Shown: positions 21,885 to 33,111 of the stretch, one piece after another | Numbering within the stretch: the first letter of the stretch is position 1 | Layout of the letters: the number at the start of each line of letters is the position of its first letter | Source: Gonapodya prolifera JEL478 | Lineage: Eukaryota > Monoblepharomycota > Monoblepharidomycetes > Monoblepharidales > Gonapodyaceae | Length of the DNA: 64,000 nt | Assembly: GCA_001574975.1 (NCBI GenBank) | Contig: KQ965853.1 | Coordinates: 1-64,000, forward strand | Direction of reading: 5' to 3' | Translations under genes and position numbers: made by a program | The notes under the pieces: generated by a model | The model's input: the letters and a program-made list of their open reading frames with translations, nothing else | Database searches by the model: none | Told to the model about the DNA's origin: nothing

Positions 21885-23837
21885 ATGAACGAGTCCCGTC
21901 CCAAACTAGACCAAACACCGATGGGCAGAAGGGAGAGTAACGAAAGTCCTAGCAAGAAACCAATCAAGAGTATTTTACGTAATGGAGAGTCTCGAAATGG
22001 CGCAGTGCTTCCGGTGAAAGGGCATCTGACTTTGACTCAGGCGGAAGCGAAAGACGGCAGCAGCCCCAGCGTTTCCAAAAAAAGACCGCTTGCAGACACA
22101 TCACCTGAGTCGGAAGTTGATCTCCGTCCACCTAAAAGAGTGCACTTCGCCAATCAAGGCAGCCAAGGAGGACTGTGAGTCTTCATCATACATATCTCTT
22201 TGAAGATATACAAAGCAATGACACTCGTCTTGTAAATCCAATGCAGACCTAATATGAAGAGCGCCTCATCTGTGAAGAGCGTGGAAAGTGTGGCTCCAGA
22301 TGCACGATCCGTTTCTTCCGCCTCTCTCCAAACTCCTGTCGCAGCGCCAAAGTCTCATGTCGCATTGGAGCAGCCACAGAATAAAAGGAACATCGCGCCA
22401 AAAATAACCAGTGGTCACAGGGCTGAGAAAGAAAAAGATCGTGACCTAACTGCAATGGACTGCAGCGAAGAAGGAGAAATTCTCGAAAACGTCGAAGAAA
22501 TCGAAGACGAAGATGGCGAAATTGTGTACTCCAGTGACGAAGAAGAAGGTGTTCACCTTGGAGCCCCCGAAACAAATGCAGTACCCCACCCAGAAGTCGT
22601 GACAACTACAGCAGGGGAGCCAACAATTACAACCAGTGTCAATGGACCCGTGCCGAAGGATGCAGCTACAGGAAAATTGTCCAAAGCACGCTCCAACTCT
22701 AAAAAAGACAAATGCATACTTCTCACTGTTCCAACAGAAGTACTCGACATGATTTTGTCTTACCTGACAGGGACAGAATTTGCAAGACTCGAGCTGAGCA
22801 ATAGCAAGCTCGCCGAATATTTACAAACGACACAAGTGGCAGCCCTCTTGCGGATGCTCCGTCTCCCTGCGATTACATTGGGTACCTCGATGCGAAGAAA
22901 GAAGCGAACATTTGCGAGTTTCCCGCCACCATCACATACTGTGAAACCTTTCTGCGCCGCCTGCTTTTCTAAACTTGGAGAGAAAGACTTCGTACCTGGG
23001 AAAGCTTGGGTGTGTCGAAAATGCCACCGACACGGACAGATCACAATCTTCAATACCATTACCTACTCAGCCGCTCGCGACAAGTTCATGCTCGAGAGGG
23101 AAGAGTTTGGTCACCTTATTCTCGCTGAAGCCCCCTTTCCGCATCGCCAAGATCGTCTTAAGAAGGATATTCGCAAAGATTGTGGCAGCAACGATTCTCG
23201 CAAGGAGAAAAATGTCGACGTGTACTGGAGGGCACAGGTGGAGGCTTTTGCGGAGATGAAATGGGGCAGTCTCAGCAACATCAAGAAGAAGCATAGGATG
23301 AAAGACACCTTGAGCAAAGTGACGAAGTACGCTAATAGGAAGGGCTTTGATTGGAGCACGACAAACCCAAAGGATTTTGAGACTCGCGTGAAGAAGAAAT
23401 TGAAGGAAGGCAAAACAAACAACCCGTCGATGATATTTCAACGACTCATCCATGCTGCGGACGAAAATGGAAACTGGTCAGATTCGGAGAAGCCGAAGGT
23501 TGCAGCGCCGATCGCCACGAAGACGAGTTCTCTACCGATTGCACCGAATGTTCCGGGATCTTCAAGCAATGCCGGCTACATGCAGACAGAAAGGCATGAT
23601 TCGGGCGCAGTGTGGCAGGCGAATGGGGCCAACTTGTCAAGTTTCGTGCCAGTGCAGCCTGGGAATGTTACTCGAACTGTAGCTCAAACGTATCGCACGA
23701 TGGCACATCCACCTCCTCCGAGGCCCGCTGTCGCACCAACGCAGGCTCGTGGGATTGGGGCGACTTTACAGACTCAAGGGATGCAACTGGACGCACGTAT
23801 TACACAGCTAAAACCTTCCTATATTCAGAGCGCTTAA
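21885..23837 (+). CDS. F-box / Zn-ribbon protein with predicted PP1-docking SILK and RVxF motifs
   Basis: Two exons (21885-22174 and 22247-23837, phase 2) give about 626 residues. Near the N terminus are KSILR (residues 28-32) and KRVHF (84-88). In known protein phosphatase 1 regulators the SILK motif precedes an RVxF motif in the same order. A very acidic segment (EEIEDEDGEIVYSSDEEE) follows. An F-box-like helix (TVPTEVLDMILSYL) lies near residue 260 and a zinc ribbon (FCAACF .. WVCRKCHRHG) near 330-360. The later part is basic, then low-complexity Pro/Ser/Gln. It is probably nuclear. I infer a protein linking PP1 and possibly SCF ubiquitination; no named ortholog is recognised. The C terminus may extend if a frameshift near 23810 is real. 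Confidence 0.7.
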
Positions 23838-24774
23838 CGCACAGACTCTCGGTCAAGGAATCAATTGGGGTACAGGCACTGTTTCGCAGCCGGTCGATGG
23901 ATTGTTACACGCATTTCGAACTGGAGCGACTGATCCATATCTGGGCGGAACTTCTGGACGGTCTGCAGTATTGGGCGGCCAGATGCCTGCAGCATCAGTC
24001 CCCACGGTACCATGGACCCAGGCACGCAGCGCATCATTCTCAGCGACACTGCCAACTCAGCCACCTTCGTAGTTGCACCTCCTGTGACGACAAATCTCCT
24101 AGGAAATGTTGGCGGCGCTCGTGTGGAATCACAGCTCGCGTACTCGGGGCTACCAAATCCAACAATCATAAGCGTGACACATTATCAATCTCTAATGGCA
24201 TTAGCGAGGCAAAGTTGGATGTCGGGGCAGTCTGTCGCAATCCGCGTCTGGGGCTTTGTGGAGGTGAAGGGTCAGTTGAAGGAGTCGTGGTTGTCAAGGG
24301 GTATCTTCACGTGGGACACAAACTTGGATCTTTGGAATATTGGCGAATGGCGTATCGAGCAGCGCGGGAAGAAATCTTTGTGCTCCGACTTTTGGGAAAT
24401 CGAGTGTGGGGAATCGATTGCGCACTAACGTTCACAACATCACTAAAACAACACAATCATCTGTAACAACGTGAATTCACAATAAAACGCTTTTCTTTTG
24501 TTCCAAGAAGGTTGAAATGATGCAGGTCGTCGCGTGTTTACACAAACACGTCGTCTTGGCTTGGCATAGACATTTGATCAACTCTGGAATCATCCAGAAG
24601 TCCCGAAGGTCGCGGAAAAGGAACTGCACACCATTCCCAATCTTTTGGAAACTTCGGCGATCAATTACTGGACGAGAATCCCGTTGAAACCATCTTACAG
24701 TCTGCGGCAGCTTTTGGAAAGTTTGACAATTTGGCGCCCAGCTTCACCGAGAGCGATTTGCTCCGCGATCACAA
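23838..24774. other. region without a confident gene; possible frameshifted 3' extension
   Basis: From about 23812 to 24095 a second plus frame is open with the same Gly/Gln/Pro-rich character as the C terminus of the preceding protein (LNAQTLGQGINWGTG, then SGRSAVLGGQMP). Another frame is open at 24012-24428 (138 codons, no recognisable domain). Neither is supported independently. The right part is upstream sequence of the ankyrin gene. Confidence 0.4.
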
Positions 24775-25914
24775 ATGCTTACGGCAGTGGATCACACCCA
24801 AGACGTGTGCCCGTTCCCTCTCCTCCTTCTGCCAACGGAGCTCATTCGCCATATCGGATCCTTTTGCAGAGACTACCGTCTCGTACTACCGACAGGGGCG
24901 CTCAACAGGAAGCTGAAAGCGATTTTTTCGGATCCGGCTGCCATCGCGTCCCGCGTGTTGCTTCACTACCAGACCCCGGAGCACGCTCTTATTGCCGAAG
25001 CTGCACTAGGAAACGTCGAGGTCCTGAGGTTTGTCTGCGATCGCGCGGACGTGAACAAAGCCGTCGGAGCCTGCGGAGCTCGCGCAGCGCTCGAAATTGC
25101 GGCTGCGCGAGCTCTGACGCCTGCTATCAAACTTTTGTTGGAACGAGGGGCCGACGTTCACCGCGCGATGGATGCGGCGCTCATGGTGGCGTGTAGGAAC
25201 GGAAATGTGGACGTCGTGAAGCTGCTGTTGGACTATGGCGCCGACGTGGGCGCCCGTGCGGGGGCCTGCCTGGCAGACGCGGCAGACGGCCACCTGGAGA
25301 CCGTCCGCCTCTTGCTGGAACGAGGCGCGGACGCTCAAGCGCAGTCCGGGCGGCCCCTCGTCATGGCAGCAGTCGGAGGTCATGTAGACATAGTGAAGCT
25401 CCTATTGGACAACGGCGCTGGTTCTCGCTGTCGCCACGTCAACCGTGCGTTTGTTGCAGCCGCACCACACTGCTCCCCAGGCGTTTTGGAGCTGTTGTTG
25501 GGGGCGGGCGCGGACTTGCACGCTCGGGACGACGAAGCCTTCAAGGATGCCACGCGGGAGGGCAATTTGGACGTAATGGAATATCTCTTGGACCGTGGGG
25601 TCTGCATTCATCCCGTCGGGGACAAAGCATTGGTTGACGCATCGTCCCGCGGTCAGACGGACGTTGTGAAGTTGTTGCTTGAGCGTGGAGCGTGCGTTGA
25701 CGGTGAAGCCATTCGGAAGTCAAGGTGGAACGGACACACAGATGTTTTGGAAATATTGGAGACCCGTCTTCGAAAAGATTCCTGCGGGGGAATAGTGGTC
25801 GCTCCTCATCTGGAGAAGCCTGGCAGGTCATGCCTTCCCGAGAGCCGCGACTGCCAACCGAAACATGAACCAGTGTGGGTACTGGGAACTTCTGTGGACT
25901 CGCGAGTATCGTGA
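24775..25914 (+). CDS. ankyrin-repeat protein with F-box-like N terminus
   Basis: A single exon of 379 codons. After FPLLLLPTELIRHIGSFCRD, an F-box-like helix common at the start of fungal ankyrin proteins, come about nine ankyrin units. Examples are ALMVACRNGNVDVVKLLLDY, DAADGHLETVRLLLERGAD, AVGGHVDIVKLLLDNGA, ATREGNLDVMEYLLDRG and SSRGQTDVVKLLLERGA. Each unit shows the G.(V/L)..V..LL..GAD pattern. The C terminus (from about residue 330) is non-repeat and Cys/Pro-rich. Such proteins bind other proteins; partner and pathway cannot be told from sequence. Absence of introns in an intron-rich neighbourhood suggests a retrocopy or recent family expansion. Confidence 0.82.
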   Translation: MLTAVDHTQDVCPFPLLLLPTELIRHIGSFCRDYRLVLPTGALNRKLKAIFSDPAAIASRVLLHYQTPEHALIAEAALGNVEVLRFVCDRADVNKAVGACGARAALEIAAARALTPAIKLLLERGADVHRAMDAALMVACRNGNVDVVKLLLDYGADVGARAGACLADAADGHLETVRLLLERGADAQAQSGRPLVMAAVGGHVDIVKLLLDNGAGSRCRHVNRAFVAAAPHCSPGVLELLLGAGADLHARDDEAFKDATREGNLDVMEYLLDRGVCIHPVGDKALVDASSRGQTDVVKLLLERGACVDGEAIRKSRWNGHTDVLEILETRLRKDSCGGIVVAPHLEKPGRSCLPESRDCQPKHEPVWVLGTSVDSRVS

Positions 25915-26139
25915 GCTCTCAGCAACGTTAAACAGTTGAACATTGAACATCCCGAACGTACCGTATGAAGACCATTTTGCAATACCTCATTTTGTAGTTT
26001 TTTTTATGATGTCCCAGCGACGTATGCCCTAATATTTGACTGTTCTAGCTTACTTTTGTCATCTAGCCATGTTTACCTGGATTTGGCAAATCGAGGACGG
26101 CCGCTGTTGCTGCAACCGCAGCATACTCATCAAAAGACG

Positions 26140-27693
26140 ATGATCAGCAGCAGGAACACGAACGCGTCCCAGGGTGCGCGTCGTCTTTCCTCATTGCTTC
26201 TCCTTTTCACGCACCATCGTGTCGTCTCGCGGTTCCCAACAAGCCCGGTTCTCATCTCGTCCGGTTCCGACCTCCACACAGCCCGCAAGCCCCCCACCAA
26301 GCCCATCCCCGCGCGCCTCTCGCTGACATCGCACAAGCATCCGAGCCGTCTCGCCCCACCCGCATCACCCGGAACAGCGCCCTCGCCGACCATTCCGCCT
26401 GCGCCGGCTCCGTCGCCTGTTGTCACCGACGCGACACCGTTTTCTCTTGGGATGGGCGGGGACGAGAGTGAAGTCATGTTTGCGTGAGTTTTTGCGTGCT
26501 ATTTTGGGGTCGGGTGGATTGAATGGGGTCGAAAACGGGTGTTTTTCGGGGGACGGATGACACCGCTTTGAGTAAGGCACGAGCTCAGACGTAGTTTTAT
26601 CCCCAGGTCGCACCGCTCCGACATCACAACTGATCTTATTGTCGGGTTCCTTGAGGAAATGCTCGTCGGTGAGCGCCAATGTTATTGACTTGATCCATCA
26701 CCATACAACACGATTCCCAAAAAAAATCACGTTCCACTCGCACACTCCACTACTCGTGGACACAGATGACACTTTCCAAGTCCATCGTGCCAGGTTTGCC
26801 AACATCAGCTCGTTGCACAACGATATGCTCGATGCGGAGTTTGCTCGTTGGGTGAGTGATCACGGTGTGTGAAGGGGATTTTGATTGAGGGTCTGGGAGG
26901 GGTGTTGGAAAGATAAAGATACGTGGAATTGGTGCTGTGATGGAGCGAAACGTTTGTCGAGTCGCTTGGACTAATACATTCAAGGAAGCTTGGTTTGCTT
27001 GTAAATCTTCGTTTCCCTTTTTAACCACTGTCTCTTCTTTGCCCTTTCCTTTTCTACCCGCTCCCTCACCCCAACACCTCCATATTGTCTGTAGTCCTCC
27101 GAAACCAAGCTCTTCATCACGCGATACCTGTACCCCCGCATGCCGTCCTTCCACCCTCGTATGCTGGACGACGTGTTGTCGTACGTTGTTCCTTTCCTTG
27201 TCTTGCCCTTCTCGAGCCTCCAACCTTGTCCCTCTCCCCTGCCGCAACCAGGTTCCTTCGCCCCCCGACCACCGATGCTGACGCCGACCCACCCACATCT
27301 GCCCCCGACGTCGCTGACCTTCTTCAGTCCATCACCACAAAAGATGCCTTCATCGAGCACGTCTGTGTCATTGAGGCCTCAGGCGTTGGCGTGAGTAACA
27401 CTGACTACCTCCACTCTGATCACTGGATCTCCACTAACCCACCACCAAAGCCCGATTTATCCCCGCTCCTCCTGATCACGCGACCACCTTCGGCCCCTCC
27501 GCGTTCCCCGAACTCACCAGGGCCGGCGCTCCCCATGGCCGTGAGAGCGCACGGGCTCCCCCCGCCGCCACCTGCAAAGGGCCGTGGAGTGCCGCCGAGA
27601 ATTGAAGGCGGGAAAGTTGATGTGGGGGGGAAGAAGGGTACGACCGTAGCGGGTGCGGCGGGAGGGAAGAAAGTTGGTGTGAGGAAGCCGTGA
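26140..27693 (+). CDS. hypothetical protein, possibly mitochondrial
   Basis: This is a multi-exon model. The N terminus MISSRNTNASQGARRLSSLL is basic and Ser/Arg/Leu-rich like a mitochondrial presequence. A Pro-rich linker follows, then a conserved-looking core: SHRSDITTDLIVGFLEEML, VHRARFANISSLHNDMLD, KLFITRYLYPRMPSFHPRML and ITTKDAFIEHVCVIEASGVG. The C terminus is Pro/Gly/Lys-rich and ends KVGVRKP. The core faintly recalls RNase III-like mitochondrial ribosomal proteins (EYLYPR.P), but catalytic residues are not seen and I do not assign a family. Introns are placed at about 26484-26607, 26667-26765, 26852-27093, 27180-27251 and 27391-27450, all approximate. Confidence 0.5.
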
Positions 27694-29712
27694 TTTGCGT
27701 GGTGGAATGTTGTGTCGGAAGCGGGGAAGATGAAGCAGAGGTGGCGTTGAGGAGGGAAGTTTTTCCAAGCGGACAATTACAAAGAGAGGTGCCAGCGGCC
27801 GTTTTACGTGCGACATGCTTTGTTCTAAAATAAGTCGGTTGAATAAAATGAACGAATGAATTTCCTTTCTAAAATTACTACATAGGAAGTAAGAAAGCCG
27901 GGTCCGTGGGTACCTGGAGCGTGAGGGAATCCTCCTCGAAAGTTTATGGGGTACACAAGAAAGTGGGACGGTCTTCCTCCTCGAGTTCCTTTATTCAAGG
28001 CCTTCCTCTTCGAGTTCCTCCATTTCCTCCTTTCGGTACCACTCACTTTGAGTGTGCACCAATGCTTCTCTCCGTGATACCGGTTTCTTCAAGGTGTGGG
28101 TTTGACGTGTTGCCGACGATTTCCGTTCTTTCAACTAACATGCAGTGAACTCATAAAGAACCGATACGTATCACGATCAATTGTATCTGAGAAGATACAG
28201 CCGCGTGCATGGGCGTGGAAATTTGCGGTGGACGGATCAAGTGAGAGCTTCATGCCAGGTATTTTTGGAACACAGGACTCAAACCAACATTGTATGAACA
28301 CAGATGTCGCAATGATCCGCCACGGCCCTCACATTCCTGTTTTATGTTTCGAGTCATGTATACGGTGAGCTTTGGGATCTCGAATGCGACTGCGAGGGTT
28401 GCTGAACGAGTCCAACTTTCCAGAGATCGTCGGACAATTGGACCTTTCGGGGGGGTGGGTGCGAGCTCCCGCTTTTCTTTACAGGAGCTGTATATGACTC
28501 TCTTCTCATGTATAATACAATGTCTAGATTTTGGACGAGCCAGTGGAAAGAGGAAGTGCGCCGTTGTTCCTCCCCGTGTGCCCACTTTTAGAGTCCCTTT
28601 TCAGTTCTAATAAGATGGTCATTCGCAAGGAGAGCCAACTCGCGAAGTGCGCTTCGATAAAGAGACTTGCCATCATTTACGTGTACTTGAAAGTTGCTGG
28701 AGACTCATTCGTTCGGTTAGAAGTGGATTCGAATTACTTCTGCCCGTTGGGGACGAATTTCGCACTTTGGGAAGGGTAGACTCGAAGAACTCGAGATGAT
28801 GATAATACTATTGCGGCACAAACGTGCCATTCCACAACCGTAATGCAAATCGTCTGACGATCTTTTGCTGCTTCTGGTTCCATTTGGTGAGCGTGCCGCA
28901 TCGGTTGTATGAGTTTCCAAGTCGGATATCTCAACGGATTCATTGGCGGATCTGCACGGTGACATCTTGACAGCGTGGGAGAAGCGCGGGAAGCTTTGGG
29001 GGCACGAATGAATGCATTGGGTATCTTGGGACCGGGTTCATGGATGGACATTTGACATGGACCGACTTTGACTTGGCGGACGCATTTCATGGATGAATGC
29101 GAAAGACAGATCAATTGTACGTCACAGACAGCGTAGACAAGAAAACTGAAATGGAAGAACAATGAAGCAGCCACAGAAAAAAAGGCGGGAAATAATTCCG
29201 CTTATAAGCAGACTCATTTCACCACCTTTGCTTGTGCAGGTTACTTGTGTCCTCTGGGGACGAGAGTGGTTGACACAGACCACACAACCGAACGGTCTGG
29301 GTGGCCTGACACAAGTCCGGACTCCGGAGCCACTGGCCACCTTAACCGTCCCAGTGTGTGGCCAAGAACACGGAGAATCAAGGGTGACATACGTCACAAA
29401 AACTGTATCAAGTGTTAGTGCAGACACTCGTTTTGTGGTGATGTCCCCCTTGATGGCGGAGAGTGCATTCATATAATGAGGACACGCCTGGTGGAAGAAT
29501 GTGATGGCATCATTGCGGAAGAGTGGTCGGAGAGGAAGCAAAGAGAGGGAAGGGGACGCAACAATACTGCGGCCGGAGGTCAACAAAGTCACGTGCCAAA
29601 TCTTTGGTCAACAAAACCTCGGTACGTACAACAACTCACCAGCCATGGTGAAGCGCAATGCCATACCACACGCGGTGTTTGAGGTGCTGGGCATTGCTTT
29701 TAAGTCATCACT
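27694..29712. other. 2-kb stretch without a supported gene
   Basis: This is the longest gene-poor interval in the window. It contains only short frames, a short direct duplication near 27971-28025 (cctcctcgagttcct and cctcttcgagttcct) and several possible splice-like signals around 28090-28145. A 54-codon frame at 28615-28779 (MVIRKESQLAKCASIK..) has no known motif. Decayed sequence or a non-coding transcript is possible. Confidence 0.4.
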
Positions 29713-30182
29713 TTAATCTGCCGTCGTCATATGGTGAGCGCTCATCGAAGGAGCCGGACATTCACGGTCATGTTGACGCCACTTTCGCGCGACGGGCGTT
29801 TGTTCCACCGTAACCTCCCAACTATCTTCATCAAAATCGATTCTGAGGCTCTTTATCAGTCCAGTAGGATCCACTTGACGCTCCACATCATCTCCCTCGC
29901 TCCTGTCCTCGTCCAGGTCTGAATTGTTGTAGAACAAATCCTCTGCTCATTATTTGCCTCTGCGATGGACGTGAACTGTGCGACAAAATGCGGACCCCAA
30001 CCCCTGCCTTCGGACGCGTAGTACCGTTTCTTTACGACGAATACAGCGTTGGGTGTACCGGAGCCAGCCGAAGAAGCGGTGAATGCGGCCGAAGACGAAC
30101 ATGATCCGATCTTTCTTTTCTTCGCGGTTGAAGGTTCGGGTTCGTAGTCGTCATCGTCGGCCTTTGATGCGCGTGGGGGCAT
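29713..30182 (-). CDS. hypothetical nuclear-type protein, frameshifted
   Basis: The minus strand reads MPPRASKADDDDYEPEPSTAKKRKIGS, with a nuclear-localisation-like KKRK, then NAVFVVKKRYYASEGRGW and FVAQFTSIAEANNE. At about 29945 coding quality jumps by one base to a second frame: AEDLFYNNSDLDEDRSEGDD, then VDPTGLIKSLRIDFDEDSWE, ending MSAHHMTTAD. No splice signals fit the jump. The joined product of about 155 residues would be acidic with a basic N-terminal cluster. It is either a single-base assembly error or a recent pseudogene. No family is recognised. Confidence 0.45.
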
Positions 30183-30729
30183 TGAGGAGGTGGCCGGTGG
30201 CGATGTGAGGCAACTGAGAGCGATCGATGGTCATTACTGGGCACAATCGACGTTGGTAGTTTGCATCATACCGTGTTTGACGGTCTCAGCTGCGCTGCGT
30301 GCTCTCAAGCAAGAAATCAATGTCGGAGGTTTTTGTTGTCTTCGCATTCATTCCTGTTCAATTGGACGGACATGGACCACCATTGAAATCTCACACGAAA
30401 CAGTACGCGTTCGTCGCCACGAATTTCCGCGTGGTACACATTGCCAACTTCTGCAACTCATGACCAGAAACTCATCGCATTTCGCATCGCCAGTGCAAGC
30501 ATCATAACTGACGACTTTACGCATCGACAACACGATTCTTATGCTGTGCTGCCGATTCAGAGCCAGCGCCAAAGCCAGCGCAGGATTGGCGGTGGGCTGA
30601 CGGGGAATCGGAGAATCGGAGAATCGGCCGACCTGACGCCGAAGAATGCAAATGGGACCCTTTTTGGGGGAAACGCCAGGCGGCGAGAGTTTACCCATTT
30701 CTTCAACACTCTGACTCCACTGAGCAACG

Positions 30730-32969
30730 ATGGCAGACATTCCGCTCGAGGGCAAGTGAGGACATCCCGCTGGTAAAGAGTGCATCGGCATCACCATCCA
30801 TCGGATTCCCAAACACAGCTGCGATCCCGGATTCGAACAAGTGAAAGAGGTCTTTCAGAAGCAGCTTCAGGAAGGCGCGAATCTGGGTGCGGGCATCGTT
30901 GTCTTCTGTGAGTGTGACGTAGTGCACGGTGGTTGTGTGGTCAGTTGCAAGATGATTCACGCTCGAATCCCTCCCTGAAAGACCGAAACAAACCAGTCGT
31001 CCAACTCTATGGTGGATACGCTGAAAAGGAAAAGACGCGCCCTTACACATCCAAAAGCCTCCATGTTGTATTTTCGAGCGGCAAAGTCCCTGTGAGTACT
31101 CTACATCAATTTGACAATGGGGAATGTGTAAAGACATCATAAGATCTGCCCGTTTTAGGAATCATTCGCTATCTTGCAAGCCATCAGCAAGGGTTGGCTC
31201 TCGTGGGACACCAAGATATCCACCGTGTGGCCAGAATTCGGAAGCGGCAACAAGGCCAACGTCACTGTGAAAGAGCTCCTGGGTGCGTGTCTCTGTACCT
31301 GCACTTGCGCAATCAAGCGCGTTTTCGTGGAGGGCGGTGCTCACGTGGCTGCTTTCAACAGAACATTCCGGCGGGGTCACATGGCTCGACGCCGCGCACA
31401 AACCCAAAGTCGAGGACCTGCTCACGCAGAATCTCGACCATCTTGCCGCGCGCATTGCAGGACAGCCTCACAACTTTGGCGGTGTGACTACAAAGGCATA
31501 CCACGCCTTGACTCGGTGAGAAATCTGCAGTTGCCTTGGACTCCGCCTGCGGGTAATCAAACTTACACGTTGTCCGGCTCACGATTCATCACGATTCAGA
31601 GGATGGTATACCAACAGTGGGTATCACTCACCTACACCAAACTCATTCGTTGCACTCATCACACGCCCCCCCCCCTCTCTCTCGCCAGCCATTCTTCGCC
31701 GAGTTCGACCCGACCACAAGTCCATGGGGGAGCTTTACGGTGTGTGCTCCCCACACATTCCCCTCACGTCGTAGAACCCTTCTCACCCATCCATTTTCTG
31801 TACCCAGCCGACGAAATCAACCCAGCCCTCGGCACCAATTGGATCTGCGGCGCTGATGACAGCATGTAAGCGAAACAGGCCTCCTCCTCCTTCGCCGGAG
31901 TCTCACCCTCACCACCTCCTCTTCCCAGCCTCTCAAGCCCCTCCTTCCTCTTTAACGTCCAATCCGACATGATGATCCAACAAACCAAGGCCTTCGCCGA
32001 CCTTTTCGGGCCCGACTCCGTCCTCGTCAAGACCGTTGGCGGGTCGGAGCCGTCCGGGCTGGACGATATTGACCGCGCGCAGGGCCAGTGGTTCGCGGAT
32101 AGTAAGAAGTTCTTGAGCGGACAGACCCCGTCGGCGGGGTCAATTGCGAACGCGTTTACGGTGAGTTGGGAACGTGCCGATGTGATGTATGGTGGCGAGC
32201 GACTTGTGAACTCACGAACGATTTGGTTCTTCAGTTGTCGAAACTCGCTGTATGTTGCGTTACACCAGAAACCCCTTTACCCTCTCTCACCCCCTTCCTA
32301 CATCGCCCAGAACTTCCTGACCGACCAAAACCGCGGAACGCAGGACGGGTACCAGATGATGAGCGAGCAGGTCTGGCAGCAAGCCATCACGCTCGAAGGT
32401 AAGTCACCCCTGTGCACGCGTGGCGATGTCAACGGTTCCCGTGTCCATCGCATACTTACGTCCGCCTCGCCTTAACCCCCTCTCCGCAGTTGAGAATGCC
32501 GACAAGCCAGACCTGTTCCTTGGCGATGTTGTCCGCAGGTACGTGCATGCGTGCGCAAGCTCTCGTTCCCTTCCCTTTTGACACGTCTGCTCGTTCTCAT
32601 ACAGCACATGGGGCGGCTTCATGTACAACCGCGCCGGCTCCATCGTGCCCCAACTTCTCCTCGACACGACGCAGATGCCCCCCGTCAACGTTGTCCCCGA
32701 GGTCGGCAAGGGCGAAGGGTGGGAGTGGGTCGGGTGGGGCGGGGCCGGCGGGTCGGTTGTTACGGCGGCGGTCAAGAGGAACGTGGCGGTAGGGTTTACG
32801 CCGAACTACCTCTACCCTGGTGAGTTCCTTCTCAGTTTGCAGTTTGAAGAGGCTGATAAAAGTGACGTTGATGTGAATTGTGTCCCGTGTAGGTGTGACG
32901 GGAGATATTCGCGGCGCCGAGCTCATGGCTGCAGTTGCGCGGGCGGTCGACAAGATCGAGGGTCGCTGA
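30730..32969 (+). CDS. serine beta-lactamase-like hydrolase (class C / EstA-type esterase family)
   Basis: The first exon is short (MADIPLEGK), followed by introns at about 30756-30780 and 30914-30977. The protein has the serine beta-lactamase-fold motifs: VVFSSGK (S-x-x-K with the nucleophilic Ser and general-base Lys), ELLSHSGGVTWLD after the next intron, and AYHALTRGW (the Y-x-A/N position). Further conserved pieces are QPFFAEFDPT, WGGAGGSVVTAA (the K/HxG-equivalent strand) and VAVGFTPNYLYPG. It ends VARAVDKIEGR. The family in fungi includes esterases and mycotoxin- or secondary-metabolite-linked hydrolases; the eukaryotic members are rarely true beta-lactamases. No signal peptide is seen, so a cytosolic esterase or peptidase is likely. 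Some exon edges between 31300 and 31900 are approximate. Confidence 0.78.
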
Positions 32970-33111
32970 TTTATTCGTATTCGCATGAAATGTAGGAATG
33001 ACATACGTAACAACACGAAAAAGTTGTACACAATCTTAAAACGTGATTTCCCGCCAAAATGCAGCAGCTTCTGCAACTACTGTGGCCTTGAGTCACTGTC
33101 TTCACCTTCCA

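Noticed and set aside
23612-24466. 284-codon plus-strand frame overlapping the F-box gene end
   Set aside because: It overlaps the called CDS in another frame and shows no domain; composition is that of a shadow frame.
30348-30812. 154-codon minus-strand frame before the beta-lactamase-like gene
   Set aside because: It overlaps the first exon of that gene and has no motif.
30730-32969. Antibiotic-resistance beta-lactamase
   Set aside because: The motifs place it in the broad esterase/beta-lactamase-like family found in fungi; nothing indicates real beta-lactam hydrolysis.
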